Source of the DNA: Pelodera strongyloides
Lineage: Eukaryota > Nematoda > Chromadorea > Rhabditida > Rhabditidae
Reading direction: 5' to 3'
DNA: 64,000 nucleotides
NCBI GenBank assembly: GCA_036852015.1
Contig: JAANDG010000488.1
Coordinates: forward strand, 48,602 to 112,601
This document shows positions 38,301-49,220 of this stretch, one piece after another. A program made the translations under genes and the position numbers. The notes under the pieces were generated by a model. The model saw only the letters and a list, made by a program, of their open reading frames with translations. It was not told the origin of the DNA and did no database searches. Positions within the stretch are counted from its first letter, which is position 1; every line of letters starts with the position of its first letter.

Positions 38301-38672
38301 AAGGATAAATCATGTGTTCACTGCCAGTTACGTCGTGGATGTTCTCTCAAAGTACATGCGGCGTGCGGCGTAGACCTTGTGCATCACTTTCGCGCGGCGA
38401 AAACCTGGCGAAGGTCGGGCTAAACCAATCCCTAGATGGGGTAGGCATAGATTTTTATTCGTCGCACATAAACAGACCGCTTATCGTAGTTGGGAGGATG
38501 TTATGTTATGTTTTGAGTATTGACTCACTGACAGTATCTCAACTTGTCATAAGTATATGCTAATTTGACATTTCAGCCAGTGACAATGTTGATGACAGTG
38601 GATCAAGCCAAAAAGTCGCTAAAAGCAACAGGAGATCCAGTCAATTGCGTTCAGATAATTAGAACAGACTAA
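35373..38672 (+). CDS. ABRA C-terminal/Costars-domain protein, copy 1, 5 exons, 173 aa
   Basis: Small protein of the actin-binding Rho-activating/Costars family, which binds actin and influences its dynamics. Exons: 35373-35476, 36315-36417, 37163-37294, 38153-38239, 38577-38672 (TAA); phases agree. The N-terminal 34 aa are lysine-rich and probably helical (DTINKYKKIADEQETKLK). Then come the linker NPYHESY..KDYGRPPPGSLTEARG, equivalent to ABRA NPFSEAF..GYGRPKEGTKTAERA, and the winged-helix Costars fold (FIKFGRLFTMYSYYSEK, LVGMMIRARKYGLITFEGEM). Exon 1 uses donor AA|GTCGGT; the alternative TCG|GTTTAA is out of phase. A TTTGTTTCAG acceptor at 35332-35341 lies 31 bp before the ATG and may be a leader trans-splice site. 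Possible poly(A) signals are at 38899 and 39091. Family call strong, function inferred. Confidence 0.85.
36712..36790 (-). other. tRNA-like fragment
   Basis: Minus strand has GTCGCAGGTTCGAACTCCGC, a canonical B box. The A-box side is degenerate and no full cloverleaf forms, so it is a relic in intron 2 of ABRA copy 1. Confidence 0.3.
36941..37122. repeat. TTAA-type MITE, family A, in ABRA copy 1 intron 2
   Basis: TTAAAGCGACACACCGGCCGGTTTGTGAAACACAT at the left and GCGTTTCAAAAACCGGCCGGTATTTCGCTTTAA at the right are inverted. The right end lies 40 bp before exon 3. Confidence 0.8.
37956..38109. repeat. Degraded GGGTTTCCAAGTAT inverted-repeat element, ABRA copy 1 intron 3
   Basis: GGGTTTCCAAGTATGCTGAAAATTTACCGTAT at the left and, inverted, ATACGGTAGTATTGAC..ATATTTGGAAACCC at the right. 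It ends about 43 bp before exon 4. Confidence 0.6.
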
Positions 38673-39315
38673 TGATTGAGAAGAAGGGAATTACTCGTTT
38701 TCCGACCGTACAACTTTAAAATAGACATGATGAAACATGCCGACTTCTCACGGGTTTTAACACCGGGAACTTTGCTATTATGTATGTTATTAGCCATGTG
38801 CTGCTTTCCAATATTTTCTAATCTTATCATCACGACATACTTTATTTTTGCGAGACTGTATATTCTACCACCTGAAAAGATGACAAGTAAGGCGAGTAAA
38901 TAAATTGGCAAGATTTCAAATACTAGTGTTTTTGTTATCCATTTTGTTGAGCTTTATCGCATAATACATACAATTTTATCATATATATTTTGTAACATAT
39001 TGCATAAATTCCTGAATAATATAATTATTCTTGCGGATATTTAAATATGTCTTGCCCCGGTGTTTCTCTGTGAATTGTTGTGAACTTGTAAATAAATTTT
39101 TTGTGAAGTTATTCTTAGTACTACTTACCGTATGAGAGGGTTTTGACCCAGCGTAACTATGAACTCAACTCAGCAGTGTTATTTTTTTACTGTGAAATTA
39201 TCTATTTAAGTAAAGAAAGTCTCCAACAATAAGTCCTCTTTGTTAGCCAATTTTCCGAATCTCCGTCTATCGAAATAAACAAACTAGGAAAGATTATGAT
39301 TTGCTCATGCTTTTG

Positions 39316-39755
39316 TTAAAGGATCGCAGTCACTCCAAAATCATCACTTTGCTTCGAGTTTACTTGAATTTAGTAAAGAATAAAGAAAAATACTTTACCA
39401 AAACCGAATAATTTGAATTCCAACTCAGGGAGTGAATAAGTAGAAAAGTAGTTCTACTTAGCTACCGCGGGATTATGAAACGTGTAGTGATATGCCTGCA
39501 GACCCTTGCAGTATATGTAAAGATATAATATGCAGATATTTGCCGAAATAATTTGCATACTCCCGATCGGGAAGCAGCTGTATGAACACGTTTCGTGATC
39601 CTGCGGTAGCTAAGTAGAACTACTTTTCTACTTGTTCACTCCCTGAGTTGGAATTCATATTATTCGGTTTTGGTAAAGTATTTGTCTCTATTCTTTGCTA
39701 AATACAAGTAAACTCGAAGAAAAACTACGATTTTGTAGTGACTGCGATCCTTTAA
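39316..39755. repeat. TTAA-type MITE, AAAGGATCGCAGTCACT ends
   Basis: Left TTAAAGGATCGCAGTCACT and right AGTGACTGCGATCCTTTAA are inverted. Inner arms carry CAACTCAGGGAGTGAA and AAGTAGTTCTACTTAGCTACCGCGG with complements. It fills most of the space between the two ABRA genes and ends 50 bp before the copy 2 ATG. Confidence 0.85.
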
Positions 39756-39805
39756 CAGGTGAACAAGTTCATTTTTGGTTTCGGTACCTTATCTGGGCAC
39801 ACAAA

Positions 39806-41796
39806 ATGTCGGCTGATTGGTTTGCCCGCCTGGCTGCCCGCAAGAGAGGATCCGTCTCGGAATCAATTGGGAAATTTGCCCAGATGGAGCAACAAGTCAT
39901 AGAGGATTTGAAGAAGTTGGTGATTATTTTATACTTCAATATTTTCCAGTTTCTGCAGATGAAATAGCTGGAGCACTTTTTGCCCTATTGAAAATCACAA
40001 CATTTTAAAGGGACGGGCCCATCAAAATAAACCTATAGTTTGCATGTTTTTATAATTTGTATAAAGGGGGTTTATTATAATATATGTACACTAAGTTACG
40101 GCTAGACTTTATCCCGCTGAAATTTTTCGGTGTCGATAAACTCAAAAGTATACCGTAGAAGACCAACAATTGAACCCTTTTTCCTTACCGCGTCTCCCGA
40201 GGATACCTCGCTCTGATTGGGACCCGGGAGACTATCTGTCCATATAGCCACATTCCCCCGGGACACGCGACAAAAAAAATTGTGTGTCTTCTACGGTATA
40301 CTTTTGAGTTGATCGACACCGAAAAATTTCAGCGGGATAAACTCTAGCCGAAATTTAGTGTATATATATTATAATAAACCCCCCTTATACAAATTATAAA
40401 AACATGCAAAATATGGGTTTATTTTGATGGGCCCGTCCCTTTAATGAGTCGCTCACATATATCCACCCTCAATTCTATAAATATGAACTTCAAGATTCAA
40501 CCGTTGAAAACATTTAGGGACCCAGATTCCAAATATTACGTTGAACCAAAATACGATAAAACAGCTGCAGATTACGGGCGACCTCCGCCCGGGAGCAAAA
40601 CCGAAAGAAGGGGAATTAAGGTAAATATTACAGTATCTTATTAATAACCAGTCGCTAACACCGCCTCAGACGGTATTCCATTATTGAAGCAAGCTTGCAT
40701 ACTTATATGAAACACCCGAAACTTATATTCCTAGTATAAGGGAATGGAGATGTTCATCATACGTTTCAATATATGGGGATGGAGATGTTCAACATACGTT
40801 TCAACATAAGGATATGTTAATGATTGTACGACCATTGTGATGTGCCAAACGGGGTCAAAAGTCACATGAACTTCCTTCTGGGGATCCCGATATGTATAAT
40901 ACTTCACAAACGACGTGTCATACCACTTTAAAAATTTAGGCTGGAGTCCACATCTGCCGAGAGATCCTATTTCTAATGGAGAAGATCGACGAGAGTGCGG
41001 ACGGCGAAGAACCACATAAATATATTTCTTTTGGAAAATTCTTCCCCATTTATTCCATGTACTCGGATAAGGTGAAATCTATCACAAGATTTATTGTAAA
41101 TGATGTTTACGAGTCCTTTATTTTGACAAATAATATTCCTTTTTATTTGGAGCAAATTTGGATACGCCGTATGATAACTTTCATACGGGGTTTCCAAGTA
41201 TCCGGACAAATTTACCGTATTTTATGACTTTGCGAGACCCATGTATTAATTTTTCTATTCAATCAACTATTAAATTCAGGGAAAAGACGGTAAATTTGTT
41301 CATACTTGGAAGGGAACGCACATTTGTTTTTGGCATACATGGAAACCCCATTAGCAACAATTTACTCTGTAATAATACCGTATTCCAGTTGGTTGGTATG
41401 CTAATTCGTGCTCGTAAGTACGGTCTCCTAACATTTGATGGCGAGATGTTATACCAAAGGCAGGATGATAATAAGGTATGAATATTTATAATTGCATTCA
41501 ATTATCATTAGAAAAAAATTCACTTCAAGAGTACCAAAGGGTGGTTCACATATACGAATTGCCTCGCATATGTCATGAGCTGGGTAGAGGATGAGTTTCA
41601 GATGACAAACTGCTCGACGTTTGCAGGCTAGGGTTTCTAGCCCGATGGTTTCTAAATATCTGTTCATTATCTAAATATTAAATTATATGTAATTCAGTTA
41701 ATTGTAATGATGATGTCAATCGATGAGATTCGAAAGAAACTCCGACCTTCTGGGGATCCCGTCCATTGTGTCACACTCGCCGATCCGGATGATTAA
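39806..41796 (+). CDS. ABRA C-terminal/Costars-domain protein, copy 2, 5 exons, 176 aa
   Basis: Tandem paralogue of the gene at 35373. Exons: 39806-39915, 40518-40620, 40940-41071, 41389-41475, 41698-41796 (TAA). Exons 2, 3 and 4 are 103, 132 and 87 nt, identical in length and phase to copy 1. Conserved blocks: EPKYDKTAADYGRPPPGSKT, AGVHICREILFLMEKIDESA, SFGKFFPIYSMYSDK, LVGMLIRARKYGLLTFDGEM. The N-terminus (MSADWFARLAARKRG) and the C-terminus differ from copy 1. Exon 1 uses an AA|GTTGGT donor at the same phase as copy 1. A TTTAACAG acceptor just upstream of the ATG comes from the end of a MITE. AATAAA at 41936 is a likely poly(A) signal. Confidence 0.85.
40005..40444. repeat. TTAA-type MITE, family B, in ABRA copy 2 intron 1
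   Basis: TTTAAAGGGACGGGCCCATCAAAATAAACC at the left, its complement GGTTTATTTTGATGGGCCCGTCCCTTTAA at the right. The inner arm contains CTTCTACGGTATACTTTTGAGTT and its partner. It ends 73 bp before exon 2. Confidence 0.85.
41183..41352. repeat. GGGTTTCCAAGTAT inverted-repeat element, ABRA copy 2 intron 3
   Basis: CGGGGTTTCCAAGTATCCGGACAAATTTACCGT at the left and ACGGTAAATTTGTTCATACTTGG..CATACATGGAAACCCC at the right. It ends about 37 bp before exon 4, the position held by its relative in copy 1. Confidence 0.7.
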
Positions 41797-43159
41797 TCGG
41801 TTTATCGATTGATTATTTATCGATTTATCGATTAGTTGATTACTAATATTACAACCATAATTTTCAATTGTGAGATTTTATGTAGTAAAATGTGTCATTG
41901 TCCTTCAATATAATGCACATCATGGCAAAATCTAAAATAAACCTGCATAATATTCTAGTAAAAGTCTTCTTCGAGCTTTCCATGCTTTTCTAGCGCGTCC
42001 ATATCGCTGTTAACGCTTTAAACTGTGAACTATGTTCTAAAGGAATTTTGGTTATCATAACAGTATTTGATGAAGTAATAATATGTAGTACACAAACCTC
42101 TCAAAATCTATGTTTCTCGAGAGGCTTTGAATTTCTAGTATGTGTAGGGTAGTAGTGATGTGTGTGTTTCCGTACTTTCTTACATCAGTTTGTGCCTTTG
42201 TAAGTATTCAGTGCCTTCTCATAAAGCCACTTGATGGCTTAAAATTCCCCTGTTTGACTTGCCATCTTGAATTCTTCCAATAAAACATAATTTGTTTCTC
42301 TGACTATTTATCAAAAAGAATGAAATATCTGTGGGATAATGTGTTCTCCTCTTGGAAAAAGAAAACAAAGAGACACATTTTTTATTTGTATGCGATTAAA
42401 TGGAATTGTGAACACACTTGTGATATATAAGTTTCCCGATAATAAAAGTAATTAGTGGATCAAAATTTCAATCAAAATAGTTATAAGTGCACTAAATATA
42501 TCACATTAATCGATAACAAGGCACGTGACACGTGACAATTTCACACAGACATGGTAAAGCACCGTACAATTAAGTATTATTATGTTAGTTATAATGTAAT
42601 GTGTTATTCTACGTTATTATTGTTTTAGTTTATTATGAACCCAATTATTGACCATCTCATGCATATTTAGCCACAAAGATTTTGTAAGGCATTGTTCCCT
42701 AGCAACACATATTATGTTGTATGTCTATAAGGTATAGCGCATAGCACCGGTTTCAGTTAAGGACTTTAATGATAAAAAGCGTAAATGGGGAGGTTTACAC
42801 TCAGCGTAAGTCGAAGGGATATACCCATCATCGGCCATCAGCAAGACGCGAGAGCTGAGCAATATACATCAATAATACTGTGGCTGACTGTAGAGGGTAG
42901 ACATGAGCGGCGTACACCTGGAACTCGTTCCAATTCGAAATAAGAAGCTTTAATTCTTCTCGCTGGTATTCGTGTACCTGAAATATATAAAAAATCTACA
43001 TGCAAAATCCTCTCGCAGCCTTTATCTGTCCTGCTAATATGATGAATTACTTTTTGGGTGACCACTAATATGATGAATTACTCGGGCCAAAGGCAAAATC
43101 TTTGAGCACGAGATAATCCATGGCCACAGTACACCTTTCACGGTTTTGCTGCAACTTTG
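41797..43159. other. ABRA copy 2 3' flank
   Basis: AT-rich, with AATAAA at 41936. A short minus-strand candidate terminal exon of the galactosyltransferase gene lies at 42950-42977 (see that entry). Otherwise no gene seen. Confidence 0.4.
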
Positions 43160-43915
43160 AGGTAGAAGTGTAGAACACTACCCCATTTTGCAAATATACT
43201 ACCCCAAAATAAAATATACTACCACATGGGACAATACTACCCCTGCAATATGCTACCCCGGAAAATATACTACCCCATTGTAGAATACTACCCCCAACTT
43301 ATTTTACATGACTACCCCCGAACTTATTTTACATGACTACCCCCAACTTATTTTACATGACTACCCCACTTATTTAACATGACTACCCCACTTATTTTAC
43401 ATGACTACCCCACCTAGTTTACAAGACTATTTTTTCATGGCTACCCCACTTGTTTTACATGACTACCCCAACTTTTTTTACATGACTACCCCACCTGACT
43501 ACCCCACCTATTACATGACTACCCCATCTGCTGTGTTACTTTATGTTGGGGTAGTATTTTGCAAAAATTTTCCGGGGGTAGTATTCTACCGAAATAGGGG
43601 TAGTATTTTTCCAACTGGTGGTAGTATTTTTCGAAAATGGGGTAGTGTTGTAAATGTTTACCTGAGCGGACTACTTGGCTACCCCATTCTACATGACTAC
43701 CCCATTTTAGGGAATATGCTACCCCATTTTAGGGATTTTACTACCCCATAACCTGGGGTACTTTTCGTAACTGGGGGTAGTATTTTTACATTTTGGGGTA
43801 GTATTTGTGCAGAATATTTTTTCGAAAAAATACTACCCATTTGTTGTGGGGTAGTATATTCCCGATTTGGGTAGTATACTACACTGGGGTAGTATTCTAC
43901 ATTTTTACCCAACTT
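43160..43915. repeat. Fold-back array of ACTACCCC / GGGGTAGT words
   Basis: The left part (to about 43540) carries some 20 irregularly spaced ACTACCCC words, many as ACTTATTTTACATGACTACCCC units of about 22 bp. From 43545 blocks of GGGGTAGTATTTT on the opposite strand alternate with further ACTACCCC. Open frames across it are repeat translations. Confidence 0.85.
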
Positions 43916-44050
43916 TGAAATAACAGGTAATCGGTGTCAGCGAGCGGAGCGAGATAGCTCTTTTGGTTCTTCATCGGGGGTCAAACGGAATATAGAATTT
44001 GGCTCGCACTTTTGTCGCTGTGATGAAGCCGCTCGCATAGGCATAGTCAC

Positions 44051-47000
44051 TTACCCAAATCCTCCAGTTCCGAAAACTTTCATCTTCTGCGATGCAAAAT
44101 GTGCCACCCGTTGTTCTTTGAAACTCATCATTCCAAAAGTTACAGTATGATCCGAACAGCATGACGTCACTCCTTCGGCCTCCTGGAATAAGGGACAGCC
44201 GACGTCAAAGGGGTATGGAGCATAGTTTTGAAGGAAAAGTCAGACTGGACAACCATACAGTACATGCAAATCTCCGCGTCCAACTGTGCCGCAAGCCCAC
44301 GGAATGGTCACAGTACACCTTTCATTTCTCTCAACTATTGGCAGGTCTGCTTGTATGGGGTTCTTCGAAGACGGAGCAATTTCTCCACTACTTGGTTTAT
44401 ATTTTTTTGGGTAAAGAACCAATACCATAAGACCACTAGACACGTATAAATGTTGAGTTACCTTAATATCGGCCTTTTTATTCGTAAACGACGTCGGCAC
44501 CAGTGCTATCATATCTTTGTGATGGAAGAGGTGTTGTCCTTCCTAAATATTGAAATGGAATCATACATTCAAACAGGGATATGGAACAGGAAGGGCTAAC
44601 GGCTCCGGTATGTACGGCCCAGTCATAATTGCCGCATCTCGGTAGCTTCCCAATATGTAATTAGCTGCAATTACAATTATTGTTAGCGGAAGGGCTCTCG
44701 GTACCAACAAGTAAAAAGAACCTCGTCGACTGGGTTCACAATCTTGATCCCACTGCTTTCCGAACAATAAATAAGAGCTTTTTCGGAACTTCGAGGAACA
44801 GTGAACCTGAACAATATTGATTAGTTGTGAAGCTGATGAAAGCTCGCTTTGCGCCGCGCACCTATGGCTGAAGAAGGGTGTGTGACGAAAAGTGGCGCAC
44901 ATATGGTGCAGTTTTTGGAGTGCACCATAAGTTAATCTATAATGCAGTGTATTGCAACAAAGTCGTTACCTTAGCTTTCTAGGAACAAGTTATGTATCAC
45001 ACTACGGTATTTATTGAGTGTAATACAGTTACTCACCCTCGACATTTAGATAGCTCCTGCAGTGCCCTTCTGGAGATAACTGCGCCGGCAGAAATTTTCA
45101 TCTTTTTTCCTCCCAACGGAGGGATGAAGAAAGAGAGGAAGGAACTAAAGGAATTCAAAGTCAGTCAACGTAGTCACGGCCCGGATCCGAACTCGGGATG
45201 TGTGTGTTAGAGGTGGATGCGCTAGCCATTGAACCAATGAGCGAGGAAAAAATAAATTAATTTACAGCCGCTGGAATTTTTTGGTGTCTAATTGTAGAGT
45301 ATACCTCGTTTCGACGACCCTTCCCATAACAACCATCTCTTCTTTATTTGAATGTTCCAATAATCTCTCGAGATTGTGCCAAAATACGAACATTTCCTCA
45401 TCACCGACTAACGTCCAGTCGTAGGAATTCTGGAAAAAGAATCTACTCGACTGCACGACTAATGTCTCATCAAATAATAAAATGTCACGCACAGCTGAAT
45501 ACGGTAGCTGTGGTCTCCAGCAATGGTTAAATTAACTGCGATGCGCCCATCCTGAACTCGGTACTCCGTGAGCTACCCTTTCTTATTGTTTATCTACTGT
45601 AAAGTTGCCTTTTTAGAAGCGGCTCGAGTGGAAACTTGTGTACGAGCTCAACCTCCGAATAAAGAGACAAATCTTCCACGTCTCTGTAGGACAGTCCCAG
45701 CTTTGACCTTTAACCTTTAAAGCGAATTACCGGCAGGTTACTCGAATTTAGCTCGATTTTGTATTCTAATTTATGTTCATTTGCATAAGCTGCATACGAA
45801 TGCTGGTCTACTCAATGTGTTTCAAGAACCGGCCGGTATTTCGCTTTAACCAATTTCAACAAAGTGAAACTAACTTTGGTAACATGTCCTAGAACCCGAC
45901 TATAGAGATCCCAGTAATACGGAGCGGACGAAGAATCCACATAAACAACTGAGGGATCTGAAGTTTTTATAATGAGAACCGTGCAGTCTACGCCACCTAG
46001 CTTTTGCTAGTGGCGGAATGTGTGTCGGCCCTCTAGTTGGCGCTTCTGTGGCTCCTATACGGCGCTTTGTTGGCGCCTTGCTCGTCTTAAATGCAATCAT
46101 ACGGTATGACGAGCAAGAAAAATACTTCTGCCAGAACACCTTGTATACGCTAAATCTCGATAAAGTACTACCTCTCAGCGATGTCTGTAGCAGTTTATCC
46201 GTTGTGTAAAAGGTGGTCTGATTACATCGTGAACCCCAAGTGGCCCTGAAACTCAAGCTGTATTTTGTGTGTTAACAAATATGGGACATTATCCAGATAC
46301 TTCTTCATACAAGATTATACAAATACTCTAATTTTTCGATTATATGAACTTCAAATTCAACCAGATACAAAATTGTGCATAGGCCGTAAGGTGTCTAGTC
46401 GTGTTTGATTCCCTAAACCGAAATAATTCCGGGGTTTATCCGAGTAAAAATAGTAATTCAACTCACTTAATCGCTTTAACAAACTGCTCCTTTTTCTTGG
46501 TATTTGGATTAATGATTATCACACATCCAACTGATGGTGAGGCACCTTTATTCGTATTGCTTTCTGAAAGGATGAAGAACTAAGCCGCATCATAGGAAAA
46601 AATTGCCAGACCACAGAAAACCGTCTGTAGCCGGTCACCAAATGGTTTTCACCGGAAAACCATGTGGTGACCGGTCGCTGCCCATTTGGTGACAATATGT
46701 TGAGTTGACGACAGTTTTCGAGAAAATTAGGTAACAACATGTCCACAGTAGTGGTCACCAAATGGTTTAACCACGAAAAAAGGGTACCGGCACCAAACAG
46801 GTGCCTCCGTTTATGCATATTTTTAGTCGTTTAGTATTTCAATTGGAGGTAAGAGAGCGCAAGGAGAGACTACTGCTCCTGCTCCGTGTTCTGTAGCGGT
46901 ATGATTACTGTAACTTTATATGGCAGCATTCAACTGTGGTATCCGCTAGGACGCATACTTGATTTCGCCCGGCTTGGTCTAAAAAATACAGAAAATATAG

Positions 47001-47118
47001 CTAATAAAAAGAAACTATAGTTTACCGTGAAGATTGTTAATTGACATGTTGTGTTTATATGCGTCGTAGTCATTGTCTGCGTTTAGAGTGAAACCGATCA
47101 CTAGGCCGATTACAATAC
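44051..47118 (-). CDS. Core-1 beta-1,3-galactosyltransferase (T-synthase)-like type II membrane protein, changed DxD, start not fixed
   Basis: Related to C1GALT1, which adds galactose to GalNAc-Ser/Thr in the Golgi. Exons in order: 47118-47026, 46563-46467, 46245-46172, 45957-45875, 45429-45305, 45144-45037, 44806-44722, 44542-44462, 44182-44051; all phases fit, about 291 aa. The first visible exon is a membrane anchor (IVIGLVIGFTL) and stem. Then come FVKAIKATWGSRCN (family KxTWGxRCN), YYWDLYSRVLGHV, SYDWTLVGDEEMFVF in the position of DWFxKADDDTYV, SAGAVISRRAL (GAGYVLSKEAL), EGQHLFHH (GKETFHP) and GVTSCCSDHTVTF (CCSDxxVSF). The metal-binding DDD is replaced by DEE, so activity is doubtful. 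The first exon must join by one base; ATG at 47311 (donor CACAG|GTTCGC) is one candidate. The end is either TAA 44051-44053 or a splice (GG|GTAAGT) to 42977-42950. Confidence 0.75.
45184..45241 (-). other. tRNA-like fragment in a galactosyltransferase-gene intron
   Basis: Minus strand GGTTCAATGGCTAGCGCATCC resembles a D-arm and GAGTTCGGATCCGGG a B box. The ends do not pair, so it is a relic. Confidence 0.3.
45717..45850. repeat. TTAA-type MITE, family A, shortened
   Basis: TTTAAAGCGAATTACCGGCAGG at the left and GTTTCAAGAACCGGCCGGTATTTCGCTTTAA at the right, with ATTTATGTTCATTTGCATAAGC inside. It lies in an intron, 24 bp before the exon at 45875 on this strand. Confidence 0.75.
46608..46800. 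repeat. Fold-back element of GGTCACCAAATGG words, in an intron
   Basis: GGTCACCAAATGG, CATTTGGTGAC, TGTGGTGACCGG and AACCATNTGGTGA-type words occur at least six times in both orientations within about 190 bp, so the sequence can pair with itself in several registers. Confidence 0.6.
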
Positions 47119-48439
47119 CTAAATATGGAATATTAAAGGAATGCTGCGGTTTCTTACATATAAAAGCTCGCCATCCCCTAACCTCTCAATAGTAACCTCT
47201 CAGCGATTTGAAATAATATGCGGTAGTGGCCAGAAAAAAAAGAAATGCGCACAACCAAACCTTCGTGTGTTCCTGGCGAACCTGTGGCGCCCATGATGAA
47301 AATGAAAAATTCATGGCGTTTCTAAAGCGGGTTCCTCGCGCACCAGCGGCCCGCGTGCAGCTAACAATAAGGAGAAAGAGAAGTAGGTTTTGTGATCACA
47401 TTTTCGCTCCAAAATAAAACCACTGACCAGCAAGAACTTGTAGTGCGATCGAGGGAAGGACCCTTCTAGGAGCTAGCGAGCGGTATATGGTCATCTCGGA
47501 ATTCGTACTCGCTATCGAATCATTTTATACTGAAATACATTCAAAATATAAAAAAACAGCAGCGGCCGCTAGACTGCTTTAAAAAAGAACGCAAATGACA
47601 ATACCAAAAAAATAACTGCCGATTCTTTTAAAATTCAAATAGGCACAATGGATTTATGTGCGGGTCTTCGGGCCGGCGCCACGCCACGTATGAATTAGAA
47701 TAATCCAATAAGACATTTGCATATTACCACTCAGAGTTTAGGAATAGAAATACGAGGAAACGTATCTACGCATCCCCAACTTATCACCCATGTTATCGCA
47801 GTTTCGCACAGTGGAATTTTACCTACAGTAGCAAATTTACTTACAACTGCAGCGTTTTTGTGTACACCTAATGTAAAGCTGCTCGAAAACGGAAAAGTGT
47901 ACTTGGATGGTACTTTCGCGCGAAAGTGTAACAATAATACTCTATAAATAAGCGCCAACCGTACCCGGGAACATCACAACGCTTCCTTTTTTGTTGAGCA
48001 CAATTTGTATAGATAAAAAGTATTTGCGCCCCAGCTACTCACTATACTACCGCGAATGTACACACTGCGAACCCTTATAAAAAGACAGAGATCATGATAA
48101 AAAATGACGAATAAACGTGAAAAAATAGTACTGTGGTAAGATTGTTAAAAATAACTCACTCAGTTGTAAATATAATATATGAAACAATATCTATTTGGAG
48201 AGGGAGGCAACAAGGTCTGATCAAATATATGTATAGTTTATTGAACATCTATAAAATATACGACAGATTTCAATAGTTATTAGACACTGCGCTTCACATT
48301 ATAAAGTACTAACAACGGCATACGTATACATAGTATCTTTACGAAGTATACGTATACTTTGGCAAAATTTGCGAAGAATTCTATGTTAGAGCGACGGTAC
48401 GAAGTTTTATAGAAGTGAAAAGAAATGAGACAATGATAT

Positions 48440-48630
48440 TGAAATTGCTTCATTCACCAGCCGGTTTTTGATACGCATCTCAAATATCAGCATGCTTATG
48501 CAGTTATGCTAAAAGGGGACTATTGTATTGGGGTCTATTTTTTATTCAAATTTATGCCATTTGCATGTGAAGCATAGGAAAGCAGGGAGTACTCGATGCG
48601 CTTCAAAAACCGGCCGGCATTTCGCTTTAA
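48440..48630. repeat. TTAA-type MITE, family A, left end degraded
   Basis: CACCAGCCGGTTTTTGATACGCATC at the left and GATGCGCTTCAAAAACCGGCCGGCATTTCGCTTTAA at the right. Confidence 0.7.
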
Positions 48631-49107
48631 AAAGAAGTGAAATAAAGTACGTATAGAAGATGGCTCTTTTACAAATAAAATCGATGGGATATAAATTGTG
48701 CAAAGGCGTTGACTTTTCGCATAGAAAGTAGGACGTTTGTGTTTGTAGGAGAAACATACTGTACCCGCGAGTTTATAATTGTTGTTGGAAAGGAGCAAAA
48801 CGTGCGATAAAAGGAATTAGATAAAGAATCGTTACGAGGGAATGAAGTGAATTTCCTACTGTATACAACTTCTGATTAATTTATGTAAACACACTTTGTC
48901 CGCAGCTATCACAACAAATTAATACGTTTGTTGAAATTCAGTGCAAAATTCACCAGAATATAAAAATTCCAGTAGAATAAAATATAATTTTATATAAATC
49001 CTCTGCGTTAAGAGGTCGACTATGTTTGGAAGCGAGGTTAGACGATCGATGTTTGCGCGAGTTCGGTAGAGGCGCAAAAACCATACACACATACTGATGA
49101 GGACAGG

Positions 49108-49151
49108 TCTCTCTCTATTCTCTCTCTCTATCTCTCTCTCTCTCTCTATTC

Positions 49152-49182
<31 letters not shown>

Positions 49183-49220
49183 ATTCTCTATATCTCTCTC
49201 TCCCTCTCTCTCTCTCTCTG
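49108..49220. repeat. (CT)n microsatellite
   Basis: Runs of CTCTCT interrupted by TATTCT and CCC. Open frames over it on both strands are artefacts. Confidence 0.9.

Noticed and set aside
43160..43915. CRISPR-like or centromeric satellite array
   Set aside because: Spacing is irregular, both orientations are mixed, there are no unique spacers of constant size, and the host is eukaryotic.
44561..44902. Alternative minus-strand frame over exon 44722-44806
   Set aside because: The frame used (SSEKALIYC..VNPVDE then EGQHLFHH) agrees with both flanking splice phases and with the family; the longer frame does not.
46911..46978. Possible extra exon between the membrane anchor and catalytic exons of the galactosyltransferase-like gene
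   Set aside because: Acceptor and open frame exist, but no donor gives the phase needed by the next exon, whereas skipping it joins 47026 to 46563 in phase.
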